Of a DNA stretch of 64,000 nucleotides, positions 1 through 8,260 are shown piece after piece (the first letter of the stretch is position 1; each line of letters begins with the position of its first letter). The notes below the pieces were generated by a model. The model saw only the letters and a program-made list of their open reading frames with translations, was not told the origin of the DNA and searched no databases. Location: the NCBI RefSeq assembly GCF_001704275.1, contig NZ_CP011533.1, forward strand, positions 4,898,001-4,962,000. The letters are read 5' to 3'. The position numbers were made by a program, and so were the translations under genes. Origin of the DNA: Streptomyces noursei ATCC 11455 (lineage in GTDB: Bacteria; Actinomycetota; Actinomycetes; Streptomycetales; Streptomycetaceae).

Positions 1-1254
1 ATAGCCGTCTGGGGCATCGGCGTCGCGGTCTACTTCGTCGCGATCACCTACCGCACCAGCCTCGGCGTGGCCGGCCTGGATGCCGCCCACCGCTTCCACA
101 TCAACGCCTCCGCGCTCTCTACCTTCTCGATCCTCCAACTGCTGGTGTACGCCGGGATGCAGATACCCGTCGGCCTGCTGGTCGACCGGCTGGGCGCGAA
201 GAAGGTCCTGGCCCTCGGCGTGGTCCTCTACACCGCCGGCCAGTTCGGCTTCGCGTTCTCGGACGCGTACGGCATGGCGCTCGGCTCGCGGGCGCTGCTG
301 GGCTGCGGTGACGCGATGACCTTCATCAGCGTGCTGCGGCTGGGGGCCCGATGGTTCCCGGCCCGCCGCGGGCCGATGATCGCCCAGATCGCGGCCCTGG
401 TCGGGATGGCGGGCAACCTGATCTCCACGCTCGTGCTGGCCCGGCTGCTGCACACCTTCGGATGGACGACGACCTTCGCCGGCAGTGCCCTGGGCGGCAT
501 CGCCGTGCTGGCCCTGCTGTTGCTCTTCCTCAAGGACCACCCCGAGGGGTTCGCCCCGCCGCCCGCGCCCCGCGAGCACAGCGGTGCGGCGTTCGTCCGC
601 CGGCAGATCGCGAACGCCTGGTGCGAGCCCGGCACCCGGCTGGGCATGTGGGTGCACTTCACCACCCAGTTCCCGGCGATGGTCTTCCTGCTGCTGTGGG
701 GACTGCCGTTCCTCGTGGAGGCACAGGGCCTCTCCCGCGGTATGGCCGGTGAACTGCTGACCCTCGTCGTGCTCTCGAACATGGCCGTGGGCCTGGTCTA
801 CGGGCAGATCATCGCCCGCCATCACGCGGCCCGCCTGCCGCTGGCGCTGGGCACCGTCGCGGCGACCGCGCTGGTGTGGGCGCTCACCTTGTGCTGGCCC
901 ACCACACACGCCCCGATGGGCCTGTTGGTCATGCTCTGTGTGGTGTTGGGCGCCTGCGGCCCCGCTTCGATGATCGGCTTCGACTTCGCGCGGCCGGCCA
1001 ATCCGCCGGAGCGTCAGGGCACCGCGTCCGGCATCGTCAACATGGGCGGCTTCACCGCCTCGATGACCACCCTGCTCGCCGTCGGCATCCTGCTCGACGC
1101 CACCGGAGACAACTACCGGATCGCGTTCGCCTCGGTCTTCGTGCTGGAGGCGCTCGGTGTCACGCAGATCCTCCGGCTGCGCAGCCGTGCGGCCCGGCGT
1201 GAGCGGGAACGTCTGGTCGTCAGCAGGGTCGAGGCCGTCCACGTCCCGGCCTGA
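1..1254 (+). CDS. MFS transporter, 5' end outside the window
   Basis: The frame is open from the first base, so the gene starts upstream; 417 residues are visible, ending at a TGA. The protein is a run of hydrophobic helices with a typical loop-2/3 major facilitator signature (GLLVDRLGAKK, roughly residue 60 of the visible part) and a central hydrophilic loop after about six helices. Length suggests that only some 20-30 residues are missing. It would be a plasma-membrane secondary transporter. The substrate cannot be told from the sequence: there is no neighbouring catabolic or resistance gene, and the next gene is convergent. The family call is secure; substrate and start are unknown. Confidence 0.88.
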   Translation: MAVWGIGVAVYFVAITYRTSLGVAGLDAAHRFHINASALSTFSILQLLVYAGMQIPVGLLVDRLGAKKVLALGVVLYTAGQFGFAFSDAYGMALGSRALLGCGDAMTFISVLRLGARWFPARRGPMIAQIAALVGMAGNLISTLVLARLLHTFGWTTTFAGSALGGIAVLALLLLFLKDHPEGFAPPPAPREHSGAAFVRRQIANAWCEPGTRLGMWVHFTTQFPAMVFLLLWGLPFLVEAQGLSRGMAGELLTLVVLSNMAVGLVYGQIIARHHAARLPLALGTVAATALVWALTLCWPTTHAPMGLLVMLCVVLGACGPASMIGFDFARPANPPERQGTASGIVNMGGFTASMTTLLAVGILLDATGDNYRIAFASVFVLEALGVTQILRLRSRAARRERERLVVSRVEAVHVPA

Positions 1255-1287
1255 CGCGGCCGAGGCCGGTGTGCCACCGCGGCAACC

Positions 1288-1301
1288 GTTTCACGTGAAA
1301 C
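1288..1301. other. parS: parS site (ParB binding)
   Basis: Perfect GTTTCACGTGAAAC, the 14-bp Streptomyces centromere palindrome bound by ParB. It lies in the 179-bp gap between two convergent genes, 24 bp (start to start) from a second copy. Confidence 0.93.
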
Positions 1302-1311
1302 CAAGGAGATC

Positions 1312-1325
1312 GTTTCACGTGAAAC
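1312..1325. other. parS: parS site (ParB binding)
   Basis: Second perfect GTTTCACGTGAAAC of the pair in the gap after the MFS gene. The palindrome extends by one base pair on each side only. Confidence 0.93.
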
Positions 1326-1433
1326 GGGTAACTCCCTGCGCACCGTCCGGCCGACGGCCCGTGGTTCGGGCCGGCTGAGGACCGCGTCCGGTCAGCGCCG
1401 CCGGTTGTCCGCCGGCTGCCGTCGCGGGCTCCG

Positions 1434-2258
1434 TTACGGCGTCACCGCGAGGTTGTCGAGGATGGCTCGGGCCAGCTCGTGGTCACCGTCGATCTTGACC
1501 TGCTCGGCGACCGTCGACGGACGGACCCGGCCGCAGGCCAGCTGGTGGAAGGTGTCCCAGTCCATCGCCAGCGTCACCGTCGGGCCCAGCGAGACGCTGC
1601 CGTCGACGGTCGCCTTCCCCTCGGCGTCGACCCGGACGGTGCGCATGAACTCCACCGGACCGCTGATGTCGAAGACCACCGTCGAACTGGCCGGCGCCTT
1701 GGCCCGGTTGGTGACGATGCCGGGCAGGACCCGCACCAGCAGATCGCGGGCCACCAGTGCACCGGGCGAGTCGAGGTTGCCGGGCTGCCCGAGCGTGCGG
1801 CGCAGGTCCTGCTCGTGCGCCCAGACGTCGAACGCCCGCTGCTCCAGGATGAATTCGAGCGTGCGGTCCTCACCGAGCGGGCTGCGCACCACGGTGTCCG
1901 GCTGGCGGGTCTCGTTCCGCAACTGCCGGGAACGCCGGATGACGGTGTACTCGAGCTCGCTGAGCATCTCCGGTGCGGTGTGGTGCCGACGGACGTCGAC
2001 CTGGACCTCCATCCGGCGGGCCGACTCGCTGCGGACGTGGTAGAGGTCGCGGGGCAGCGTGTGGATCGGCCGGGGGTCGCCCAACATCTCGCATTCCAGG
2101 CCGATGACATGGGAGACGATGTCGCGCACGGACCAGCCTGGGAGGTCCGTCGCCCTGTTCCACTCACCCTCGACGAGCGGCGTCACCAGCTCGGTTATCG
2201 CTTCTATGGAGTGCGTCCAGGCATCGATGGAGGACTGAAGGCTGGGATGGACGGTCAC
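1434..2258 (-). CDS. MDMPI-family (mycothiol-dependent maleylpyruvate isomerase-like) protein
   Basis: 274 residues. The N-terminal DinB-like four-helix domain carries the family's metal-site pattern: LPGWSVRDIVSH with His50, and a helix FDVWAHEQDLRR giving Asp144-x3-His148 (the well-studied isomerase has Glu-x3-His, so the acidic ligand here is Asp). Residues from about 170 on form a SCP2-like C-terminal domain. Members use mycothiol, the actinobacterial thiol, in isomerase or S-transferase reactions; the actual substrate of this one is unknown. It stands alone between a convergent MFS gene and a same-strand LURP-one gene 238 bp away. Family call firm, function inferred only at family level. 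Confidence 0.82.
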   Translation of the reverse strand: MTVHPSLQSSIDAWTHSIEAITELVTPLVEGEWNRATDLPGWSVRDIVSHVIGLECEMLGDPRPIHTLPRDLYHVRSESARRMEVQVDVRRHHTAPEMLSELEYTVIRRSRQLRNETRQPDTVVRSPLGEDRTLEFILEQRAFDVWAHEQDLRRTLGQPGNLDSPGALVARDLLVRVLPGIVTNRAKAPASSTVVFDISGPVEFMRTVRVDAEGKATVDGSVSLGPTVTLAMDWDTFHQLACGRVRPSTVAEQVKIDGDHELARAILDNLAVTP

Positions 2259-2496
2259 GGGACCCCTCGAACGGTTCGTACGCGGGCTGCTGTCTGGCAG
2301 TTAAGTTACGCTGCGCACGGGCACCCCGGCAGTGCTTTCGGGTGACCATCGTAGGCGGATGTTCGACGGCCGGGCCGGTCGAAAGCGTTGCCGGTGGTAC
2401 TGTGCGCGATTCGCCTCCCCGGATTGGTGCGGAGCCGACGAAACCGGTCAACCGGCGCCCGATTCGGGGGGTTTGACCGGTACGCCTGGCACCTCC

Positions 2497-3027
2497 TCAG
2501 TCGTCCTCGCGCTCCCGCTCCGCCATCCGGATCACCGAGACCGCGACGGCGATCAGCAGCGCCGGATCCGCGTCCTCCCGTACGACGTTGACCGCGTAGG
2601 TTTCGCGCATGGTCAGCCAGCGCCGCGAGATCTCGGCGAGCAGCTCACCGTCGTACTCGACCGCGAACTCCCGGTCCAGGATCTTGCCGCTGACGTCCAA
2701 CTCGGTGCCGTCGACCAGCTCGACGCGGTAGTGATGGCGCAGCAGCGACAGCCGCTTGCGCTTGATCGTCGCCAGCGGCTGGTCGTCCCGCTCGATGGTC
2801 ATCGCATCGCGCAGGCTGAACATCTTCTTGCGGATGGTGATCAGCACCCGCCGCTCGGTGTCCTTGAGCTCGAAGGTCTCCCGCAGGCGGAGCGCCTTCC
2901 CGTCCACGAGGAAGGCGTGCCGCCCGTGGTCGTCGTCGACCCAGTAGTCCTCGCCGATGCCGAAGATCCGGTCGTGCACGAAGTACTTGCGGGAGCGCGG
3001 GGAGTGCCCCCCATGGGATTGCAGCAT
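2497..3027 (-). CDS. LURP-one-related family protein
   Basis: 176 residues. I choose the ATG at 3027 because a GGGGGAA Shine-Dalgarno lies about 9 bases upstream; the frame stays open further but would run into the divergent thioredoxin gene. The sequence has the tubby-like LURP-one pattern: FGIGEDYWVDDDHG, then FLVDGKALRLRETF, and paired strands built around IRKKMFSLRDAMTIERD and IKRKRLSLLRHHYRVEL. Bacterial members are soluble, with a closed beta barrel around a central helix; no enzymatic role is established. A GTG at the VHDRIFG segment is an alternative start. It diverges from the thioredoxin/NHL gene with a 64-bp shared promoter gap. Confidence 0.82.
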   Translation of the reverse strand: MLQSHGGHSPRSRKYFVHDRIFGIGEDYWVDDDHGRHAFLVDGKALRLRETFELKDTERRVLITIRKKMFSLRDAMTIERDDQPLATIKRKRLSLLRHHYRVELVDGTELDVSGKILDREFAVEYDGELLAEISRRWLTMRETYAVNVVREDADPALLIAVAVSVIRMAEREREDD

Positions 3028-3091
3028 GGGTGACGTGTTCCCCCTGCCCCCTGCGGAATGCGTGCGCACCGGAGTGACGTTGAATGTCCAC

Positions 3092-4918
3092 ATGGCTTCA
3101 CGTGCGCGCGTCCGGGCCCCCGAGCTGATCGGCAAGGGCGGCTGGCTCAACACCGGCGGAACTGACCTCACCCTCTCTGACCTGCGGGGACGCATTGTCA
3201 TCCTCGACTTCTGGACGTTCTGTTGTGTGAACTGCCTGCATGTCCTGGACGAGCTGCGGGAGCTGGAGGAGCGGCACCGCGACTCGGTCGTGATCATCGG
3301 CGTGCACTCCCCGAAGTTCGTCCACGAGGCCGAGCACCAGGCCGTGGTGGACGCCGTCGAGCGGTACGGCGTCGAGCACCCCGTCCTCGACGACCCCGAG
3401 CTGGCGACCTGGAAGCAGTACGCGGTGCGGGCCTGGCCGACGCTGGTGGTGATCGACCCCGAGGGCTACGTCGTGGCCCAGCACGCGGGCGAGGGCCATG
3501 CGCACGCCATCGAGAAGCTCGTCGAGGAGCTGATCGCCGAGCACACCGCGAAGGGCACGCTGCGGCGCGGCGACGGGCCGTACGTACCGCCGGAGCCGGT
3601 CGCCACCGACCTCCGCTTCCCCGGCAAGGCGGTGCGGCTGCCCGGCGGCACCTTCCTGGTCTCCGACACCACCCGGCACCAGCTGGTGGAGCTGGCGGCC
3701 GGCGGCGAGCAGGTGGTGCGCCGGATCGGGACCGGCGAGCGCGGGCTGGGCCCGGACTCCTTCAACGAGCCGCAGGGGCTGGCGCTGCTGCCGGACGGCA
3801 CGGTCGCCGTCGCGGACACCGTCAACCACGCCATCCGGGTCTTCGACCCCGCGACCGGCACCCTGGAGACCGTGGCCGGCACCGGCAAGCAGTGGTGGCA
3901 GGGCTCGCCGACCTCGGGCCCGGCGCGCGAGGTGGACCTCTCCTCGCCGTGGGACCTCGCCTGGTGGCAGGACCGGCTGTGGATCGCGATGGCCGGGGTG
4001 CACCAGATCTGGACCTACGACCCGGCCGACGGCACGGTGGCGGTGGCGGCCGGCACCACCAACGAGGGGCTGGTGGACGGCCCCGCCGCCGAGGCGTGGT
4101 TCGCCCAGCCGTCCGGGCTCGCGGCGGCCGGCGACCGGCTGTGGATCGCCGACTCGGAGACCAGCGCGGTGCGCTGGATCGAGCGCGCCGCGCACGGCGA
4201 CCCGGCCGCCCCGGGTGACGGCTACGTCGTCCGCACGGCCGTCGGCACCGGGCTCTTCGACTTCGGGCACCGCGACGGCGCGGCCGAGCAGGCCCTCCTC
4301 CAGCACCCGCTGGGGGTGACCGCGCTGCCCGACGGCTCGGTCGCCGTCGCGGACACCTACAACCACGCGCTGCGCCGCTACGACCCGACGAGTGGCGAGG
4401 TCACCACGCTCGCGACGGATCTGCGGGAACCTTCCGCGGCGGTCCTCGTCGACGACGACATCGTGGTGGTGGAGTCCGCGCGCCACCGGCTGACCCGGCT
4501 CCGGCTCCCCGAGGAGGCGGTCCGCGTGGAGTCGGTGGCGCACCGCACCCAGCGCGCCGCCATCGACGTCGCCCCCGGCACGCTCCGCCTGGACGTGGTC
4601 TTCCAGGCCCCGGCCGGCCAGAAGCTCGACACCCGCTTCGGCCCCTCGACGCGGCTGCTGGTCAGCGCCACGCCGCCGGAGCTGCTCGCCGACGGGTCGG
4701 GCGCGGGTACGGATCTGGCGCGGGACCTGGTCCTCGCGGACGGCGTGACCGAGGGCGTGCTGCACGTCTCGGCGATGGCCGCGTCCTGTGACGACGCCCC
4801 GGACATCGAGTACCCGGCCTGCCATGTGCACCAGCAGGACTGGGGCGTTCCGGTCCGGATCGCCGAGGACGGCGCGGCCCGCCTGGGGCTGGTGCTGGCG
4901 GGGCTGGACGCGGAATAG
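3092..4918 (+). CDS. NHL-repeat thioredoxin-family protein
   Basis: 608 residues. The first ~150 form a TlpA/AhpC-like thioredoxin fold with the redox centre in WTFCCVNC (residues 41-48; the CxxC is Cys45-Cys48) and the cis-Pro loop in AWPTLVV. From about residue 190 there is an NHL-type beta-propeller with repeated blades such as FNEPQGLALLPDGTVAVADT and LQHPLGVTALPDGSVAVADT. No signal peptide is evident, so it is probably cytoplasmic. This thioredoxin-propeller fusion recurs in actinobacteria and animals, but the partner is not established. A GTG at 3074 in the same frame is an alternative start; the ATG at 3092 lacks a well-spaced ribosome site. Confidence 0.87.
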   Translation: MASRARVRAPELIGKGGWLNTGGTDLTLSDLRGRIVILDFWTFCCVNCLHVLDELRELEERHRDSVVIIGVHSPKFVHEAEHQAVVDAVERYGVEHPVLDDPELATWKQYAVRAWPTLVVIDPEGYVVAQHAGEGHAHAIEKLVEELIAEHTAKGTLRRGDGPYVPPEPVATDLRFPGKAVRLPGGTFLVSDTTRHQLVELAAGGEQVVRRIGTGERGLGPDSFNEPQGLALLPDGTVAVADTVNHAIRVFDPATGTLETVAGTGKQWWQGSPTSGPAREVDLSSPWDLAWWQDRLWIAMAGVHQIWTYDPADGTVAVAAGTTNEGLVDGPAAEAWFAQPSGLAAAGDRLWIADSETSAVRWIERAAHGDPAAPGDGYVVRTAVGTGLFDFGHRDGAAEQALLQHPLGVTALPDGSVAVADTYNHALRRYDPTSGEVTTLATDLREPSAAVLVDDDIVVVESARHRLTRLRLPEEAVRVESVAHRTQRAAIDVAPGTLRLDVVFQAPAGQKLDTRFGPSTRLLVSATPPELLADGSGAGTDLARDLVLADGVTEGVLHVSAMAASCDDAPDIEYPACHVHQQDWGVPVRIAEDGAARLGLVLAGLDAE

Positions 4919-4981
4919 CCCCGGCCGGGGCCGGGCCAGGCCGACCCGTGGGGAGTGCGGGAGGCCGGTGCGCGGGGTCCG

Positions 4982-5623
4982 TTACCCGACGCCGGCTTCC
5001 AGCTTGGCGGCGGACAGGCTGCTGTACCAGTTGGTGACCTTGCTCTGGCCGACGGAGATCGTGGTGCGCTTCTCCGCGAAGTCGTACGTCACCGGCGACC
5101 CGGTGGTCCGGGAACCCTCGGACCGGCCCATGAACTGGACGGCGACGTTCTTCTGCGTGGTGCCCAGCGCCGCGGGCGTGGTGGTCGGGATGACCGCGTA
5201 GGCGGTGCTGTGCGGGCGGAGGGTGACGAGGTGACCCGAGCCCGGCTTCACCATCGGCAGCGGCGTCTTCGCCTGGTTGAAGGACAGCAGTGGCGCGTTG
5301 TACAGCGTGCAGCTCAGCGTGCTGGAGGAGTTCTGGTATCGCACGGTCACGTAGCCCTGGGGCCTCGTCTGCTGGCTGAACTGGAGCCGGGCCGTGGTGA
5401 GGTTGCAGTTCGACACGTGCCGGCCGGCCACCGCGCCGGCGCCCGCACCCGCCGCCGCACCGCCGATGATCTTGCGCTTCTTGCTCTTGGAGGACGAGGA
5501 GGACGAGCTCTTCTTCGACTTCGAGGAGGTGCTGTTGCAGCCGGTCAGGGCGAGCGAGCCGGCCAGGCCGAGAGCCAACGCGGCGTACGCGGCGGAGCGG
5601 CGGCGGGTGCGGCGTGCGGTCAT
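4982..5623 (-). CDS. DUF4232 lipoprotein
   Basis: 213 residues from the ATG at 5623, preceded by a GGGGGAA ribosome site. The N terminus is a basic region, a hydrophobic stretch and a lipobox ending LALTGCNS (Cys29), predicting a membrane-anchored extracytoplasmic lipoprotein. A Ser/Lys-rich linker (SKSKKSSSS) and a Gly/Ala-rich stretch follow, then the DUF4232 domain with its Cys pair (SNCNL and LSCTLY). The domain is common and multicopy in Streptomyces; its function is unknown. The frame is open through the upstream MITE-like element, so longer start calls would be artefacts. A second DUF4232 lipoprotein lies at 8261-9100. Confidence 0.83.
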   Translation of the reverse strand: MTARRTRRRSAAYAALALGLAGSLALTGCNSTSSKSKKSSSSSSSKSKKRKIIGGAAAGAGAGAVAGRHVSNCNLTTARLQFSQQTRPQGYVTVRYQNSSSTLSCTLYNAPLLSFNQAKTPLPMVKPGSGHLVTLRPHSTAYAVIPTTTPAALGTTQKNVAVQFMGRSEGSRTTGSPVTYDFAEKRTTISVGQSKVTNWYSSLSAAKLEAGVG

Positions 5624-5663
5624 GGAAGGTTCCCCCAGAGAGGTACTGCGGACAGCGAGGCGG

Positions 5664-5831
5664 CTAGGGCGCTTCTGATGGATCTCCGCGGCGTCGCGGC
5701 GCCTGCCACGCACGCTCGCGGCGTTGCCGAAATGCCCCCATAGCTCCGCTATGAAGACATCCCGGCGCCTTGCGATCGCACGCACCAGGCGCCGCTCCTT
5801 CTTCCACGGAGATCCATCAGAAGCGCCCTAG
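5664..5831. mobile_element. MITE-like element with 25-bp perfect terminal inverted repeats
   Basis: 168 bp bounded by perfect 25-bp inverted repeats (5664-5688 and 5807-5831), each outermost base set being CTAG, followed inward by GGCGCTTCTGATGG. CTAG at both ends fits a 4-bp target duplication as made by IS5-type transposases. The inner part is also partly palindromic (GCGGCGCCTG matches its reverse complement near the other end). There is no transposase, so it is a non-autonomous element or a solo remnant. It sits about 40 bp upstream of the DUF4232 start and may alter its promoter. The remaining gap to 5942 contains nothing I recognise. Confidence 0.75.
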
Positions 5832-5942
5832 GTCATGGCACGGGCCACCATAGCGACTGCCGTTTTCAAGGCCAGGACGGGTTTGTTCCGCGCGGCCCTG
5901 GGCTCGTCTTTCCCCGGCGCGCACGGCTAAACCCGGTCCCCG

Positions 5943-6833
5943 TCAGTTCCGGCAGCGGGGCAGTTCGTCGTCGAGCTGGTCCGGCCGGACGCGGATGCCC
6001 GGCATCCAGGCCGGGCCGCCGTCGTGGTCGACCCGGAACCAGATGCTGCTGTGTCCGCCGGCCTCGTCGGTGACGGCGATCCCGTCGGCGATCTTGCACA
6101 CGGCGCGCAGCACCTCGCCGTGCCAGACGTGCCCCACGACGTTGCGCCGGTCATACGGCGCATAGGGGTCGTGTGCCAGGCCGAGCGCGCAGTAGTCGGT
6201 GTGGCTGTGCTGGCAGGCCCGTTCGACGTTGTTCACGGTGATCCGGGCGGATCCGGCGGTCGGCCCCGGGGCCGAGGCGGCCGGCTCCCGGCCGTCGCCC
6301 CCGTCCGCCCGGCTGCCGGCATCCGCACCGGTCAGTGCCAGGACGGCGAATGCGGCGCCGGCGAGCACGGCGGCGGTGCCGAGCCCGGCGAGCACCAGGC
6401 GCAGCCGGCGCCGTCCGGACGGGGCGTCCCCGGGTTCCGCGTCCCCCGGTCCCGCCGGCTCCTCGGCGCCCGGTCCGGTCCCGGTGTGCGGCCCCGCGAT
6501 GGGCACCGGTGGCTCGTCCGCCGCCTCCTGGGCGCGGTGCAGCAGCTCCACCAGCGCGGGCAGCCGGTCCTCGCCGGTGAACGAGAGCTTGCACCACTGC
6601 ACCAGCAGCCGTTCGTCGGGCAGGCCCTGCCCGCGGAGGTACCGCGAGAGGGACGAGCGGCTGGCCGGCAGCCGTCCCGCCAACTGCTGGAGGCTGTATC
6701 CCAGTTCGCCGTGCATACGGCGCAAGGCGGCGACGAAGTCCCGTGCGGGACCGGAGAGTTCTGCGGGGAGCGGGGCGAGAGGCTTGCGGCGGATGTTCGT
6801 GGCGTGGTTCTCATGGCCAGGCACGTCTCGCAT
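5943..6833 (-). CDS. membrane-anchored XRE-type helix-turn-helix protein
   Basis: 296 residues from the ATG at 6833. Residues ~30-90 contain an XRE-like HTH (YSLQQLAGRLPASRSSLSRYLRG). A Pro/Glu/Gly-rich linker follows, then one transmembrane helix at about 145-169 after an Arg-rich stop (RRRLRLVLAG). The ~125-residue C-terminal part lies outside the membrane and has four or five cysteines (ACQHSHTDYC, AVCKI, PRCRN), likely disulfide-bonded. The layout is that of a one-component transmembrane regulator; the signal and DNA targets are unknown. The frame is open upstream to 6920 but that part overlaps a terminator hairpin, so I use the shorter start. Confidence 0.78.
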   Translation of the reverse strand: MRDVPGHENHATNIRRKPLAPLPAELSGPARDFVAALRRMHGELGYSLQQLAGRLPASRSSLSRYLRGQGLPDERLLVQWCKLSFTGEDRLPALVELLHRAQEAADEPPVPIAGPHTGTGPGAEEPAGPGDAEPGDAPSGRRRLRLVLAGLGTAAVLAGAAFAVLALTGADAGSRADGGDGREPAASAPGPTAGSARITVNNVERACQHSHTDYCALGLAHDPYAPYDRRNVVGHVWHGEVLRAVCKIADGIAVTDEAGGHSSIWFRVDHDGGPAWMPGIRVRPDQLDDELPRCRN

Positions 6834-6857
6834 TCCAGCACAGTGGACATGCGCGTG

Positions 6858-6898
6858 CGAGGGGCACTTCCGCTCCCCTGTGACGGAAGTGCCCCTCG
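6858..6898. terminator. strong hairpin terminator
   Basis: Perfect 15-bp stem (CGAGGGGCACTTCCG at 6858-6872 with its complement at 6884-6898) and an 11-base loop. It lies downstream of the minus-strand NlpC/P60 gene and just upstream of the minus-strand HTH gene, so it should insulate the two. Confidence 0.8.
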
Positions 6899-6935
6899 TT
6901 ACGTGATCCGGAACGAACACGGACCGTTCGGTGAC

Positions 6936-6949
6936 GTTTCACGTGAAAC
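6936..6949. other. parS: parS site (ParB binding)
   Basis: Perfect GTTTCACGTGAAAC in the gap between the NlpC/P60 gene end and its terminator. The flanks do not extend the palindrome. Confidence 0.92.
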
Positions 6950-7018
6950 AGTGCGCCGCGGCTCCGTGAGGGTGGTGCCGGATCCGTCGGACGTACCGAG
7001 TCCGCTCGCCGGCGTCGT

Positions 7019-7918
7019 TCAGTCGCCGAACGCCACGGGCCGGTAGGGCGTGAACTCGGCGTCGCCGCCCGGCAGACCGTAGGTCAGGCTCCGATGGTCG
7101 GTGCCGTGACCTCCCCGCTGCTCGAAGGCGGTGTACGAGGAGTGCGCGGCGTCGTTCCACTTCTCGAAGATGACGACGTGCCGGTTGTTGTTGTCCCCCG
7201 TCGCGTCGATGAGCAGGTCGCCGCCCCGCAACGCGCCGAGCGCTATGGGTCGGGTGAGGCCGCGGTCGGAGGCCAGGCCCACGGTGTTGGTGCCCGGCGT
7301 CGGCAGCCCGAGGGCCATCGACACATAGCCGGAGCAGTCCTGCCGGTAGCCGTCCTTCCAGACCTTGGCCTGGCTGTACGGGACCTGCGCGCCGTTGTCG
7401 GCGGTCAGCCAGGTGGCGGCGCGCGCCAGCATCTCCTGGCGTGAACTGCCCGGCTGCTGCGGCGGCTGACCGCCGTGGACGGGTATGCCCGGCAGCCGGT
7501 CCTGCGGTATCGCCACCGCGACCACGGTGAGGAAGCCCTTCACCGGCCCGGTGATGTGGGCCATGAAGGTCGAGCAGGCGCTGCCCTCGCACACCCGGTG
7601 GCCGGTGTCGACCTGGTAGTCGGCGGTGATCCGGTCCCGGCCCGGCCCGGAGGTGTTGATCATTCCCACGGCGGGGGAACGCGTGTCGACGCCGGCGTGC
7701 ACCACCCAACGGGTGCCCCAGGTGGGGAAGTCGGCGGGTGCGGTCCGTGGTGCGTTGCTCGCGGCACCTTGCGCGACCCCGGCGACCCCGGTGATGCCGA
7801 GACCGGCCGCGGCGGCCGCGGGAAGCACCCGGCGCAGCAGGGCCCGACGGAGTGCGGATCCCGCGCCCTCCACGGGGGTTGTGCCGTCCCCCGGTGGCGT
7901 GGTGCCGTGTTCAGCCAT
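7019..7918 (-). CDS. secreted NlpC/P60-like protein
   Basis: 299 residues. A long N-region with an Arg-Arg pair (ALRRALLRR) leads into a hydrophobic core and an Ala-rich cleavage region around residue 50, predicting export. The C-terminal half has the NlpC/P60 papain-like signature: DCSGYVSMAL with nucleophile Cys195, and NNRHVVIFEKW with the catalytic His247. Such domains cleave peptide bonds in peptidoglycan stems, though the intervening 60-160 region matches nothing I recognise, so a specialised substrate is possible. It is monocistronic, with a terminator at 6858-6898 and a long upstream region. Superfamily call is good; the exact activity is inferred. Confidence 0.76.
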   Translation of the reverse strand: MAEHGTTPPGDGTTPVEGAGSALRRALLRRVLPAAAAAGLGITGVAGVAQGAASNAPRTAPADFPTWGTRWVVHAGVDTRSPAVGMINTSGPGRDRITADYQVDTGHRVCEGSACSTFMAHITGPVKGFLTVVAVAIPQDRLPGIPVHGGQPPQQPGSSRQEMLARAATWLTADNGAQVPYSQAKVWKDGYRQDCSGYVSMALGLPTPGTNTVGLASDRGLTRPIALGALRGGDLLIDATGDNNNRHVVIFEKWNDAAHSSYTAFEQRGGHGTDHRSLTYGLPGGDAEFTPYRPVAFGD

Positions 7919-8188
7919 GCGTGCCCCTCCGCGTCATCGGTCCGTGCCGTTCGCCTGATCGGTTCGCGGCGACGGGGACCATGCTCGGGCGGGACGCGGA
8001 CGACGAACGGCCGATCCCCGTCCTGTGGGACGCACCTGCCCTCTCACAAGGCTGTGACCTGCAAGGACGTGCCGGTGGGCGGGGGTTTTCGGGACGCCGT
8101 CGGGGGCGTGCTGGGACATGACGGGACAGTCGCGGGCGGCCCGGGGTCGCGCGTCGCCGACCTCCCAGGGGGAGGCCGGCACGGAGAA
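7919..8188. other. intergenic region upstream of the NlpC/P60 gene
   Basis: About 270 bp without a credible gene. It should hold the promoter of the minus-strand NlpC/P60 gene; I see no clear operator. The terminator of the next minus-strand gene begins at its right edge. Confidence 0.5.
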
Positions 8189-8220
8189 AGGGCGCCCGCC
8201 GGGGGATTCGCGGGCGCCCT
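8189..8220 (-). terminator. terminator of the second DUF4232 gene
   Basis: Perfect 11-bp stem AGGGCGCCCGC (8189-8199) with 8210-8220 and a 10-base loop. In minus-strand orientation it is followed by a short T-run (TTTC), 40 bp after the stop codon. Confidence 0.75.
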
Positions 8221-8260
8221 GCTTTGGGGGCGGCGGAGTGCCTTCGGGCGATGGCCCGGA

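Noticed and set aside
4982..5785. Longer start of the first DUF4232 protein
   Set aside because: The extra N-terminal 54 residues are encoded by the MITE-like element and lie before the signal peptide.
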